A DNA stretch of 24,741 bases. Source: JAYELX01 sp964544065 (lineage in GTDB: Bacteria > Chloroflexota > Anaerolineae > Anaerolineales > UBA11858). Each line of letters opens with the position of its first letter. The stretch's first letter is position 1. Under the pieces are notes generated by a model. The model was not told where the DNA came from and did not search any database. It saw nothing but the letters and a program-made list of their open reading frames with translations. Both the position numbers and the translations under genes were made by a program. Where the stretch lies: positions 1-24,741 of the forward strand of contig CAZJBA010000020.1 in the NCBI GenBank assembly GCA_964544065.1. The letters are read 5' to 3'. Below are positions 7,539-13,739 of this stretch, one piece after another.

Positions 7539-7571
7539 AGCCGCCCATCTTGCCGGGCGGCTTAATTTTTT
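7539..7571 (+). terminator. intrinsic terminator after the second MttB-family gene
   Basis: AGCCGCCC (7539-7546) pairs perfectly with GGGCGGCT (7555-7562) across an 8-nt loop and is followed by TAATTTTTT. This is a textbook Rho-independent terminator. The stretch from 7403 to 7538 ahead of it shows only a small CGAGAA/TTCTCG hairpin near the stop codon and no gene. A nested palindromic element starts 2 nt behind the T run. Confidence 0.85.
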
Positions 7572-7572
7572 C

Positions 7573-7705
7573 GATGGTGGTAACAAAATAAGTGATGGTT
7601 GCCTTCCAAAATGCTCTAGCCGCCGTCCTCGGCGGCGGGGACGCCGCCTAGAGCATTTTAGTCTACCTGCTTTTTAAGCGTCACTTACTATCTAACCACC
7701 ACCAT
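7573..7705 (-). repeat. nested palindromic element, copy 2 (arms inverted relative to copy 1)
   Basis: The reverse complement of this stretch aligns end to end with 56-186. It has the same 5' arm (TGGTGGTTAGATAGTAAGTGA, then GCTTAA and AAGCAG) and the same 3' part (GGAAGGCAACCATCACTTA). The 42-nt hairpin core at 7613-7654 is identical to 106-147 on the plus strand, so the core is flipped relative to the arms. The bases flanking the core are AAAAT/ATTTT here instead of CTAGT/ACTAG, still perfectly paired. The element ends about 40 nt before the start of the third MttB-family gene and would be in its leader or promoter region. Confidence 0.87.
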
Positions 7706-7745
7706 TTTTTCCGTTAACCAGTTTACTTTTGGAGGAGAACGTTTT

Positions 7746-9203
7746 ATGACTGAGCAAGTCCCTATCCCTACCCGCTATCCTTTCCTGGATATCTTATCCA
7801 GCGAGCAGGTGCGCGAACTTCACTATGCCACCCTGGAGATTCTGCGCGACACCGGTGTCAAGATGGAAGACCCCCAAGGCCGCGAGCTGTTGCTCGAAGC
7901 CGGCGCGTGGGAGGCCGATGGACGGATCAAGATTCCCGAAAACATGGTCAACGATGCCATCGCCAGCGCCCCGGCGCGAATCCCGATGTATGATCGCCTC
8001 GGCAACCTGACCATGCCGCTGGAGTTGGGCAAAGTGTTCTTTGGAACCGGATCCGACACGATTTTTACGCTGGATATCGAGAGCGGCGAACGGCGCCGCG
8101 CCCTGGCCCAGGACGTGGAAGATTTTGCCCGCTTGAGCGACGCCCTCGACAACATCGACTTTGTCATGTCGATGAGCAACCCCTCCGACGTGGAACCTGA
8201 TGACCTCTATATCCACTCGTTCATGCGCATGTTGCGGGGCACGGTCAAGCCGAACGTGTACACGGCCAAAGACCTCAAAGACATGGAAGACATTTACCGC
8301 ATCGCCGTGGCGGTGGCGGGCGGAGAAGAGCAGCTTCAGGCCAAGCCGTTCTTCTTGCAATACGCCGAGCCGATTTCGCCGCTCTTCATCATCGAAGAAT
8401 CGCTCCAGAAGGTGATCTTCTGCGCGGAAAAAGGCGTCCCCGTCGGTTACATCCCCTCGCCCAACCCCGGCGGAGGCGGCCCGATCACCGTGGCGGGCTC
8501 TGTCGCCCTGGGCAACGCCGAATGTCTCCTCGGCCTGATCATCGCCCAATTGGTCCGCCCGGGCACACCGTTCATCTACGGGATGAACACCGCCGCCCTG
8601 GACATGAAGTCCACCATCGTCAGCTACGGCTCTCCCGAATGGAGTTTGGGCATGGCCAGTTGGACAGCGCTGGGCCGCTACTACGATCTGCCCGTGTGGG
8701 GCTACGGCGCTGCCACGGACAGCAAGGTCGTCGACGCCCAGGCCGGGATCGAAGCGACCTTCTCGACCATGGCTGCCTTCTTGTCCCGCACCACCCTGGT
8801 GCACGATGTCGCCTACATCGAATACGGCTCGACCTCCTCGATGGAAATGCTGGTCATCGCCGATGAAATCATCCGGATGACACGCTACTTCGTCGGTGGG
8901 CTGACCGTCGACAAGAATACCCTCGCCCTGGAAGCGACCAAACGGGTCCGCCCCGGTGGCGGCTACATCGCCGATCGGCACACGCTGGACAACTTCCGCA
9001 CGGCCCAATGGATGCCCAAAATCATCGACCGGGCCGACTACGAGAGCTGGAAGGAGCAGGGCAGCAGAGACATGTTCACCCGCGCCAACGAGCGTGCCCG
9101 CGAAATCCTCGAAGAACACGAGGTGCCGTCCTTGCCCGAAGAAGCCGAGGATGTCTTCGCCGAGATCCTGGCAGAACGAGCGGAACGAGCATCAGAAGAG
9201 TAA
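7746..9203 (+). CDS. MttB-superfamily corrinoid methyltransferase, paralogue 3 (non-pyrrolysine)
   Basis: This 485-residue MttB-superfamily protein is colinear with the first copy (1363-2796). FFGTGSD is at 98-104, matching NFGTGSD there, and WGYGAATDSKVVDAQ is at 318-332, matching WGYAGHSDSCVMDEQ. Both have the HDV and Y-x-E motif in place of the AAGMLE of the second copy. The glycine-rich segment is PNPGGGGPITVAGSVALGNAE (239-259). A strong ribosome binding site (GGAGGAGAA) precedes the ATG. The C-terminus is a charged helix rich in Glu, Arg and Ala. No stop interrupts the frame, so pyrrolysine is not used. Copies 1 and 3 probably arose by duplication, while copy 2 is a more distant relative. 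The substrate and partner corrinoid protein are unknown. Confidence 0.88.
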   Translation: MTEQVPIPTRYPFLDILSSEQVRELHYATLEILRDTGVKMEDPQGRELLLEAGAWEADGRIKIPENMVNDAIASAPARIPMYDRLGNLTMPLELGKVFFGTGSDTIFTLDIESGERRRALAQDVEDFARLSDALDNIDFVMSMSNPSDVEPDDLYIHSFMRMLRGTVKPNVYTAKDLKDMEDIYRIAVAVAGGEEQLQAKPFFLQYAEPISPLFIIEESLQKVIFCAEKGVPVGYIPSPNPGGGGPITVAGSVALGNAECLLGLIIAQLVRPGTPFIYGMNTAALDMKSTIVSYGSPEWSLGMASWTALGRYYDLPVWGYGAATDSKVVDAQAGIEATFSTMAAFLSRTTLVHDVAYIEYGSTSSMEMLVIADEIIRMTRYFVGGLTVDKNTLALEATKRVRPGGGYIADRHTLDNFRTAQWMPKIIDRADYESWKEQGSRDMFTRANERAREILEEHEVPSLPEEAEDVFAEILAERAERASEE

Positions 9204-9225
9204 TCCCACCCAGCAGGAGAACGTT

Positions 9226-9334
9226 ATCCCCCCTCCTCGTTGATTCCGTTGATGGGGAGGGGGATCAGGGGGATTAGGGAGCAGGGGATCAGGGATCTGG
9301 GAATCAGGTAGCAGGGATCAGGTGGCAGGTGAAT
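9226..9334. repeat. GC hairpin followed by degenerate GGATCAGG repeats
   Basis: ATCCCCCCTCC (9226-9236) pairs with GGGGAGGGGGAT (9254-9265), with one mismatch and some G-T pairs. It is then followed by a low-complexity run with repeated GGATCAGG, GGATTAGG and GCAGG units up to about 9334. There is no T run, so it is not a classic terminator, though the hairpin may still mark the end of the third methyltransferase transcript. The sequence AGGAGAACGTT at 9215-9225 is identical to the stretch just before the start codon of the gene at 7746. No gene is seen in 9204-9436. Confidence 0.5.
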
Positions 9335-9356
9335 CGAGAGCGGAAGCTGGTTCTTC

Positions 9357-9385
9357 TTGACAATAAAAAATCCAATGAGTACAAT
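9357..9385 (+). promoter_or_regulatory. sigma70-type promoter of the toxin-antitoxin pair
   Basis: TTGACA (9357-9362) and TACAAT (9380-9385) are separated by 17 nt. The predicted start near 9391 lies about 45 nt upstream of the antitoxin start codon. Confidence 0.75.
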
Positions 9386-9388
9386 CAA

Positions 9389-9409
9389 TTACGTAAGCCA
9401 GTACCGTAA
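9389..9409. promoter_or_regulatory. possible operator for the antitoxin
   Basis: TTACG (9389-9393) and CGTAA (9405-9409) form an inverted repeat right at the predicted transcription start. Ribbon-helix-helix antitoxins usually repress their own promoter by binding short palindromes in this position. The repeat is short, so this is a suggestion only. Confidence 0.3.
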
Positions 9410-9436
9410 CATAAGTGTACATATTTGGAGATCAAG

Positions 9437-9694
9437 ATGGAATTACTATCGGAACGTTTCGAAGTTCGCTTGCCATCATATACCCTGGAAACACTTCGAC
9501 GAGAGTCTCAAAAACGTGATGTGCCCATGTCTCAATTGGTTCGCGAGGCGATTGATTTGCTGCTGGAGCAAGACCAAAAAGCCAAAATGCAGGCTGCTGA
9601 TGAACTTTTTTCGATAGGCGCGCCCGTTGCCAATTGGAAACAAATGAAAGATGAAATTACAATAAGTCACCTGAAAGATGCAACCGATGGATAG
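9437..9694 (+). CDS. ribbon-helix-helix antitoxin (VapB-like)
   Basis: This 85-residue protein has an N-terminal ribbon-helix-helix fold: strand FEVRLPSYT, then helix LETLRRESQKR, then PMSQLVREAIDLLLEQ. This is the pattern of small antitoxin and CopG-type DNA-binding proteins. The C-terminal half (ending in the W-K-Q-M region) would wrap the toxin. The ATG at 9437 is chosen because TTTGGAG lies 6 nt upstream; a TTG codon at 9425 overlaps that site. The next gene, a PIN-domain protein, overlaps its end by 8 nt, which is the classic arrangement of type II toxin-antitoxin pairs. Known antitoxins of this kind neutralise the toxin and repress the operon. Confidence 0.83.
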   Translation: MELLSERFEVRLPSYTLETLRRESQKRDVPMSQLVREAIDLLLEQDQKAKMQAADELFSIGAPVANWKQMKDEITISHLKDATDG

Positions 9695-10103
9695 CATCTT
9701 CATCGATACAAACATTCCCATGTTTGCTGCGGGCGGGGAACACCCGCAAAGAGAACCCGCCCAACGGGTTATCCTTGGAATTGTGAATGGTGAAATCAAC
9801 GCCGTTACCAACGCAGAAGTATTTCAAGAGATTCTCTATCGTTATCTTCACATTGGCCAGCGCGAGAAGGGTTTAGAAATTTTTGATCGCTTCCACCGGA
9901 TCATGCTGGGACATATTCTTCCCGTTGAAGACGGGGATGTCTGGCAAGCAAGAGAACTAGTTGAACAATACCCTTCCTTGGAGGCCCGCGATTTAATTCA
10001 TCTGGGCGTGATGTTGCGTCACAATATCAAAGACATCATCACTGTGGATATAGGTTTCGATATCGTCGAGGAGGTTAATCGGATTGATCCGAGCACCTTC
10101 TAG
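9687..10103 (+). CDS. PIN-domain toxin (VapC-like ribonuclease)
   Basis: This 138-residue protein has a PIN domain. FIDTNI near the N-terminus carries Asp7. Acidic residues follow at Glu44 or Glu48, at Asp102 in EARDLIHL and at Asp121 in ITVDIGFD, which together fit the metal-binding set of PIN ribonucleases. VapC-type toxins cut specific RNAs, often tRNA, when freed from their antitoxin. The start at 9687 gives the usual short residue run before the first Asp; an in-frame ATG three codons upstream (9678) is also possible. It overlaps the antitoxin gene by 8 nt. All acidic residues appear intact, so it is likely active. The RNA target cannot be predicted. Confidence 0.83.
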   Translation: MDSIFIDTNIPMFAAGGEHPQREPAQRVILGIVNGEINAVTNAEVFQEILYRYLHIGQREKGLEIFDRFHRIMLGHILPVEDGDVWQARELVEQYPSLEARDLIHLGVMLRHNIKDIITVDIGFDIVEEVNRIDPSTF

Positions 10104-10200
10104 CAGCAAAGATGCTTAACGATCTACACTCATAGCGCGCAAAAATATTCTTGTGATCCAACCCCAATGATCCAATTGACCAATCTACCGAGGAACAGCC

Positions 10201-11622
10201 ATGTTTCAAACGTTCGAACAAGCCGATCAATTCGTTCAAGAGCAGGGTATCCAGGCCATCGATCTGAAATACAGCGATCTGTGGGGGCGGTGGCACCACC
10301 TGACCCTCCCCGCGGAGCAATTCTCCCCCAAGCTGATGCAGCGCGGCATCGGTTTCGATGGCTCCTCCGTCGGACTGAAAAACGTCAAAGCGGGAGACAT
10401 GATCATGGTCCCCGATCTGGCTACCGGCTTTCGGGACCCCTTCTGGGTTAGTCCCACGCTCAGTTTCTTATGCACCACGGTGAACGCCGACTCCTTCGAA
10501 ACCTTTGCCAACGATCCCCGCAACCTGGCCCAAAACGCGGAGCGCTACTTGCAAAGCACCGGCATTGCCACGGAAAGCCGCTGGGGGCCAGAGTTCGAAT
10601 TCTATGTTTTCGATCGCGCCTATTATCTCAACGAGATGAACCAGGCGGGGTATTCCTTCGATTCGGAAGGCGCGGCATGGAGCAGCGGCAGCGAGGGCAG
10701 CGGATCACATATCCCCTTGCATGGCGGCTACCACGCGGCCCCGCCGAAAGATCGTCACTACAATTTGCGCCAGGAAATATGTGAGCAGCTCGCCTCGATG
10801 AGGGTGCCGGTCAAGTATCACCATCACGAGGTCGGCAGCCCCGGCCAGCTAGAGATCGAAATCCCCCTGCTGGGCATCACCGCCGCTGGAGACGCGGCGA
10901 TGCTGATCAAGTACACGGCCAAAATGACAGCCCGCCAGCACGACAAGACGGTCACGTTCATGCCTAAACCCCTCTTCGGCGAGGCCGGGAACGGGATGCA
11001 CTTCCATCAGCATCTTTGGGAGCACGGCGAGAATCTTTTCTACGACGCGGACGGCTACGGCTATCTCAGCGAGACAGCGCACTACTACATTGGCGGGCTG
11101 CTCCACCACGGCCCGGCGCTGCTGGCGCTAACCAATCCGAGCACCAACTCGTACCGGCGGCTGGTGCCAGGCTATGAGGCGCCGATCAACGCGTTTTATT
11201 CCCTGGGCAACCGCAGCGCGGCGATCCGGATTCCCAAATATGCCAAACAACCCGACACCGCCCGGATCGAATTCCGCCCTCCGGACGCGACCTGCAATCC
11301 TTATTTAGCGCTGGCGGCCCAACTGATGGCCGGGATCGACGGCATCCAAAACGAGATGGACCCCACCGAGCTAGGCTTCGGCCCCATCGACGCCGACATC
11401 TTCTCCTGGAGCGAGGAGCAGCGCGCCGCGATCAAGCCCTTACCTATTTCCCTGGACGCGGCCCTCCACGCCCTGGAAGACGATCACGACTTTTTGCTGA
11501 AGGGAAATGTCTTCAGCGAGGAGCTGCTCCAGGACTGGATTGAACACAAATGGGAAGAAGAGTACCAGCCCGTCCACAGCCGCCCACATCCTTATGAGAT
11601 GGCGTTGTATTTTGATATCTAG
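10201..11622 (+). CDS. glnA: type I glutamine synthetase
   Basis: This 473-residue protein is full length for type I glutamine synthetase, which makes glutamine from glutamate, ammonia and ATP. FDGSS is at 52-56. WGPEFEFYVFD carries Glu131 and Glu133. NGMHFHQHLW (264-273) holds a metal-ligand His, NPSTNSYRRLVPGYEAP (312-328) is nearly identical to E. coli, NRSAAIRIP is at 337-345, and Glu357 and Arg359 are in RIEFRPPD. The region that carries the adenylylation tyrosine in E. coli (Tyr397) has no Tyr here (I-D-A-D-I-F-S-W), so control by adenylylation is unlikely. The C-terminus RPHPYEMALYF resembles the E. coli end. A GAGGAAC site precedes the ATG. It may be an ammonium-assimilating GlnA or a related glutamine synthetase-like enzyme; the conserved active site favours the first. 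Confidence 0.87.
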   Translation: MFQTFEQADQFVQEQGIQAIDLKYSDLWGRWHHLTLPAEQFSPKLMQRGIGFDGSSVGLKNVKAGDMIMVPDLATGFRDPFWVSPTLSFLCTTVNADSFETFANDPRNLAQNAERYLQSTGIATESRWGPEFEFYVFDRAYYLNEMNQAGYSFDSEGAAWSSGSEGSGSHIPLHGGYHAAPPKDRHYNLRQEICEQLASMRVPVKYHHHEVGSPGQLEIEIPLLGITAAGDAAMLIKYTAKMTARQHDKTVTFMPKPLFGEAGNGMHFHQHLWEHGENLFYDADGYGYLSETAHYYIGGLLHHGPALLALTNPSTNSYRRLVPGYEAPINAFYSLGNRSAAIRIPKYAKQPDTARIEFRPPDATCNPYLALAAQLMAGIDGIQNEMDPTELGFGPIDADIFSWSEEQRAAIKPLPISLDAALHALEDDHDFLLKGNVFSEELLQDWIEHKWEEEYQPVHSRPHPYEMALYFDI

Positions 11623-11636
11623 AAGCGGGATCATCC

Positions 11637-11664
11637 TTGACAGAAACGTCTTTTTGCAGATAAT
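11637..11664 (+). promoter_or_regulatory. promoter for the pheS T-box transcript
   Basis: TTGACA (11637-11642) and GATAAT (11659-11664) are separated by 16 nt. The start of transcription would be about 20 nt before the T-box stem I begins. The promoter starts 14 nt after the glutamine synthetase stop codon. Confidence 0.65.
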
Positions 11665-11694
11665 TAGACTACAATCGAAAAAACCCAGCAAAGG

Positions 11695-11970
11695 CAACGA
11701 CGGAGAAAAGTAGGTCTGGCAGCGTTTTCAGAGAGGCATGGGGCACGGGCTGAAACCCCTGCCAAACAAAAACGGACCGAAGTTCCCTCCCGAGCCGCTC
11801 GTGCGAACAGCCCAAGAGGCCAAGTAGTGTGAGCCGTTCTTCTCAACGTTAGCGGAGACAATGATCGCCAACTTTTTCGGCTGTCATCCAGAGAGGGCCG
11901 CCCGGTGCGGCCAATCAAGGGTGGTACCGCGGGAAAGCAACATCCCGTCCCTTTCGTGGGACGGCTTTTT
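11695..11970 (+). promoter_or_regulatory. T-box riboswitch sensing tRNA-Phe, upstream of pheS
   Basis: The leader has the standard T-box parts. Stem I base: GGAG at 11702-11705 pairs with CTCC at 11787-11790. The AGTA box is at 11709-11712. GGTC at 11713-11716 pairs with GACC at 11775-11778. The specifier loop reads GAAG-TTC-C, with TTC at 11783-11785, a phenylalanine codon. A stem III-like hairpin lies at about 11893-11912. The T-box sequence proper, AAGGGTGGTACCGCGGG, is at 11917-11933; its TGGT at 11922-11925 can pair with the ACCA end of uncharged tRNA. A competing terminator follows at 11945-11970. Uncharged tRNA-Phe should favour read-through into pheS. T-box leaders are established for aminoacyl-tRNA synthetase genes in Firmicutes, Actinobacteria and Chloroflexota. 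Confidence 0.93.
11945..11970 (+). terminator. T-box regulated terminator
   Basis: CCGTCCC (11945-11951) pairs perfectly with GGGACGG (11958-11964) and is followed by CTTTTT. The 5' arm overlaps the sequence that would pair with the T-box to form the anti-terminator, which is how the switch works. Confidence 0.9.
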
Positions 11971-11997
11971 ATTTAAGGCAACTTTTCGGAGGTAGAC

Positions 11998-13059
11998 GTG
12001 CTTGAACAATTAGAACAAATCAAAGCAGAGGCGCTCAAGGCGCTGGATTCCGTCGAGGATCAAGACGAACTGGAAACATGGCGGGTCAAACATCTGGGAC
12101 GCAGTTCCGCGATCATGGATGTCTTCAAGAACATGGGTAGCGTACCCAAGGAGCAGCGCGGCACGGTCGGTCGGACGGCAAACCAGATCAAGCAATCATT
12201 GGAAGCCGCCCTGACGGAGAAATCCGAGGCCCTGCACCAAGCCGAGATTGAACGCTCCCTGCAAGCGGAGCAACTGGACGTGACCCTGCCTGGGCGCGCC
12301 ATCCGGCGCGGACGCCGGCACCCCGTCACTCAGACGATGCGCGAGATTTACAGTGTTTTCGCCGATATGGGCTTCCAAATCTACCGCTCGCGGGAGGTGG
12401 AAACCGACGAGTACAACTTCCAACTGCTCAACTTCCCTCCCCATCACCCCGCTCGCGAAATGCAAGACTCCTTCTACGTGGACACCGAAGAAGAGCGCGG
12501 CGAGAATCCCGTCTTGATGCGCACGCACACCTCACCGGGACAGATTCGGGCAATGCGGGAATACACCCGCGAGAATCCCGACAATCCCCCCCCCGTGCGG
12601 ATCATCCTGCCGGGGATGTGTTTCCGCTACGAGCAGGTCAGCGCCCGCTCGGAGACACAATTCACCCAGGTGGAGGGATTGGCCGTCGGCGAAGAGATCA
12701 CCTTCAGCGATCTGAAGGGCACCCTCAGCGACTTCGCCCGGCGCATGTTCGGCCAAAACGTTGACTCACGTTTCCGCGCCTCCCACTTCCCCTTCACGGA
12801 ACCCAGCGCCGAGATGGACATCGAATGCTTTTTATGCAGCGGAGCGGGCTGTTCGGTGTGTAAATACACCGGCTGGCTTGAAATTCTCGGCTGCGGGATG
12901 GTTCATCCCAACGTGCTGAGCAACGGCGGCTACGACCCCGAACGCTACACCGGTTTCGCCTTCGGCATGGGCCCCGAACGAATCACCATGCTGCGCCATC
13001 ACATTGAAGATATTCGCTATTTCTGGGCCAACGACCTCAGATTTCTGGAGCAGTTCTGA
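11998..13059 (+). CDS. pheS: phenylalanine-tRNA ligase alpha subunit
   Basis: This 353-residue protein is the catalytic subunit of the (alpha-beta)2 phenylalanyl-tRNA synthetase. The N-terminal coiled coil (about residues 1-90) is followed by the class II catalytic domain. Motif 2 lies around MRTHTSPGQIRAM. A four-cysteine cluster, CFLCSGAGCSVC, is followed by GMVHPNVL, and motif 3 is in GFAFGMGPERITML, with Ala at the position that sets phenylalanine selectivity in E. coli. The protein ends with the standard NDLRFLEQF. The start is a GTG codon, supported by GGAGG 5 nt upstream. Expression is controlled by the T-box leader at 11695-11970. pheT follows after three small genes, which is unusual because pheS and pheT are normally adjacent. 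Confidence 0.96.
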   Translation: MLEQLEQIKAEALKALDSVEDQDELETWRVKHLGRSSAIMDVFKNMGSVPKEQRGTVGRTANQIKQSLEAALTEKSEALHQAEIERSLQAEQLDVTLPGRAIRRGRRHPVTQTMREIYSVFADMGFQIYRSREVETDEYNFQLLNFPPHHPAREMQDSFYVDTEEERGENPVLMRTHTSPGQIRAMREYTRENPDNPPPVRIILPGMCFRYEQVSARSETQFTQVEGLAVGEEITFSDLKGTLSDFARRMFGQNVDSRFRASHFPFTEPSAEMDIECFLCSGAGCSVCKYTGWLEILGCGMVHPNVLSNGGYDPERYTGFAFGMGPERITMLRHHIEDIRYFWANDLRFLEQF

Positions 13060-13093
13060 ACCAAGCCATACATCTGCCCAAAAGGAGGCAGCG

Positions 13094-13453
13094 ATGCCTG
13101 AAAAGAATCAAACCCAACCCGATCTGGCTTCCGAATTTCGCAAGCTGGGTGATAATCTCAAAAACATTTTGCAAAGCAGCTGGGAAAGCGCAGAAGCCCA
13201 AAAGTTGCGCCAGGACGTCAAAGACGGCCTCAACCAACTGGGGCAAGCCACCAATGAGGCGGTCAAAGACTTCGAGCAGAGCGAGGCGGGTCAGCGTCTC
13301 AAGTCGGAGGCGCAAGATTTGAAGGAACGCATCGAGAGCGGCGAGGTTGAAGCCAAGGCCAGAAGCGAAATCTCCAACGTTCTGCGTTCCCTCAATCAAG
13401 AACTGGAAAAAGCGATCAACCAGATCTCCAAAACGGAGAAACGAGATGAGTAA
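13094..13453 (+). CDS. small charged helical protein of unknown function
   Basis: This 119-residue protein is almost wholly helical and rich in Glu, Lys, Gln and Ala, with heptad-like spacing. It contains segments such as EFRKLGDNLKNILQSSWES and SEAQDLKERIESGEVEAKA. It has no membrane segment or signal peptide and no motif I can assign. The start is set by AAAGGAGG 5 nt before the ATG. It lies 34 nt after pheS, and its stop codon overlaps the start of the next gene by 8 nt (ATGAGTAA), so the two are translationally coupled. It may bind the membrane protein that follows. Its function is unknown. Confidence 0.75.
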   Translation: MPEKNQTQPDLASEFRKLGDNLKNILQSSWESAEAQKLRQDVKDGLNQLGQATNEAVKDFEQSEAGQRLKSEAQDLKERIESGEVEAKARSEISNVLRSLNQELEKAINQISKTEKRDE

Positions 13454-13721
13454 ACGACTCTCAATCGTCACAAAAAGAAGTTACCCCTTTGAGGTCGGTG
13501 ATGCGACCGTCAAATTATTAAGCCGCAGTTTGCGCTTCCAACCCGCCTCGTACCGCTGGGCTCTGATCTGGCAGCGGCCCAAAGCCGTGGTCGTCCGAAA
13601 GCAGAATGGCGATCAGGAAATTTTACCTATCCGCAATGTGACCCGCCGCGCCCAGTTGATTATCATAGGCCTCGGCCTGCTCGTTTCCCTGCTGATCTGG
13701 CTGGGTTTGCGAAAAAGATAG
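13446..13721 (+). CDS. small single-pass membrane protein of unknown function
   Basis: This 91-residue protein has a basic N-terminal part of about 65 residues with a beta-rich look (WALIWQRPKAVVV) and a C-terminal membrane helix, LIIIGLGLLVSLLIWLGL, ending in RKR. That gives a cytoplasmic N-terminal domain or, less likely, the opposite topology. It overlaps the previous gene by 8 nt and lies 18 nt before a GerW-like gene. I do not recognise the family. Confidence 0.75.
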   Translation: MSKRLSIVTKRSYPFEVGDATVKLLSRSLRFQPASYRWALIWQRPKAVVVRKQNGDQEILPIRNVTRRAQLIIIGLGLLVSLLIWLGLRKR

Positions 13722-13739
13722 ACTTAGAAGGAGCAAAAA

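Noticed and set aside
7794..9119. Long antisense reading frame (441 codons) opposite the third MttB-family gene
   Set aside because: It is the mirror of a well-supported gene and is rich in His, Gly and Arg with no domain pattern. A similar one at 1987-2979 was rejected for the same reason.
1363..9203. Pyrrolysine-dependent trimethylamine methyltransferases
   Set aside because: All three MttB-family frames run to full length with no in-frame TAG, so pyrrolysine is not needed.
9257..9334. Possible CRISPR-like array
   Set aside because: The GGATCAGG units are short, degenerate and lack regular spacers, and there are no cas genes.
9357..9617. Reading frame of 86 codons starting at the TTGACA promoter
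   Set aside because: It overlaps the antitoxin gene in another frame, includes the promoter itself and has no ribosome binding site.
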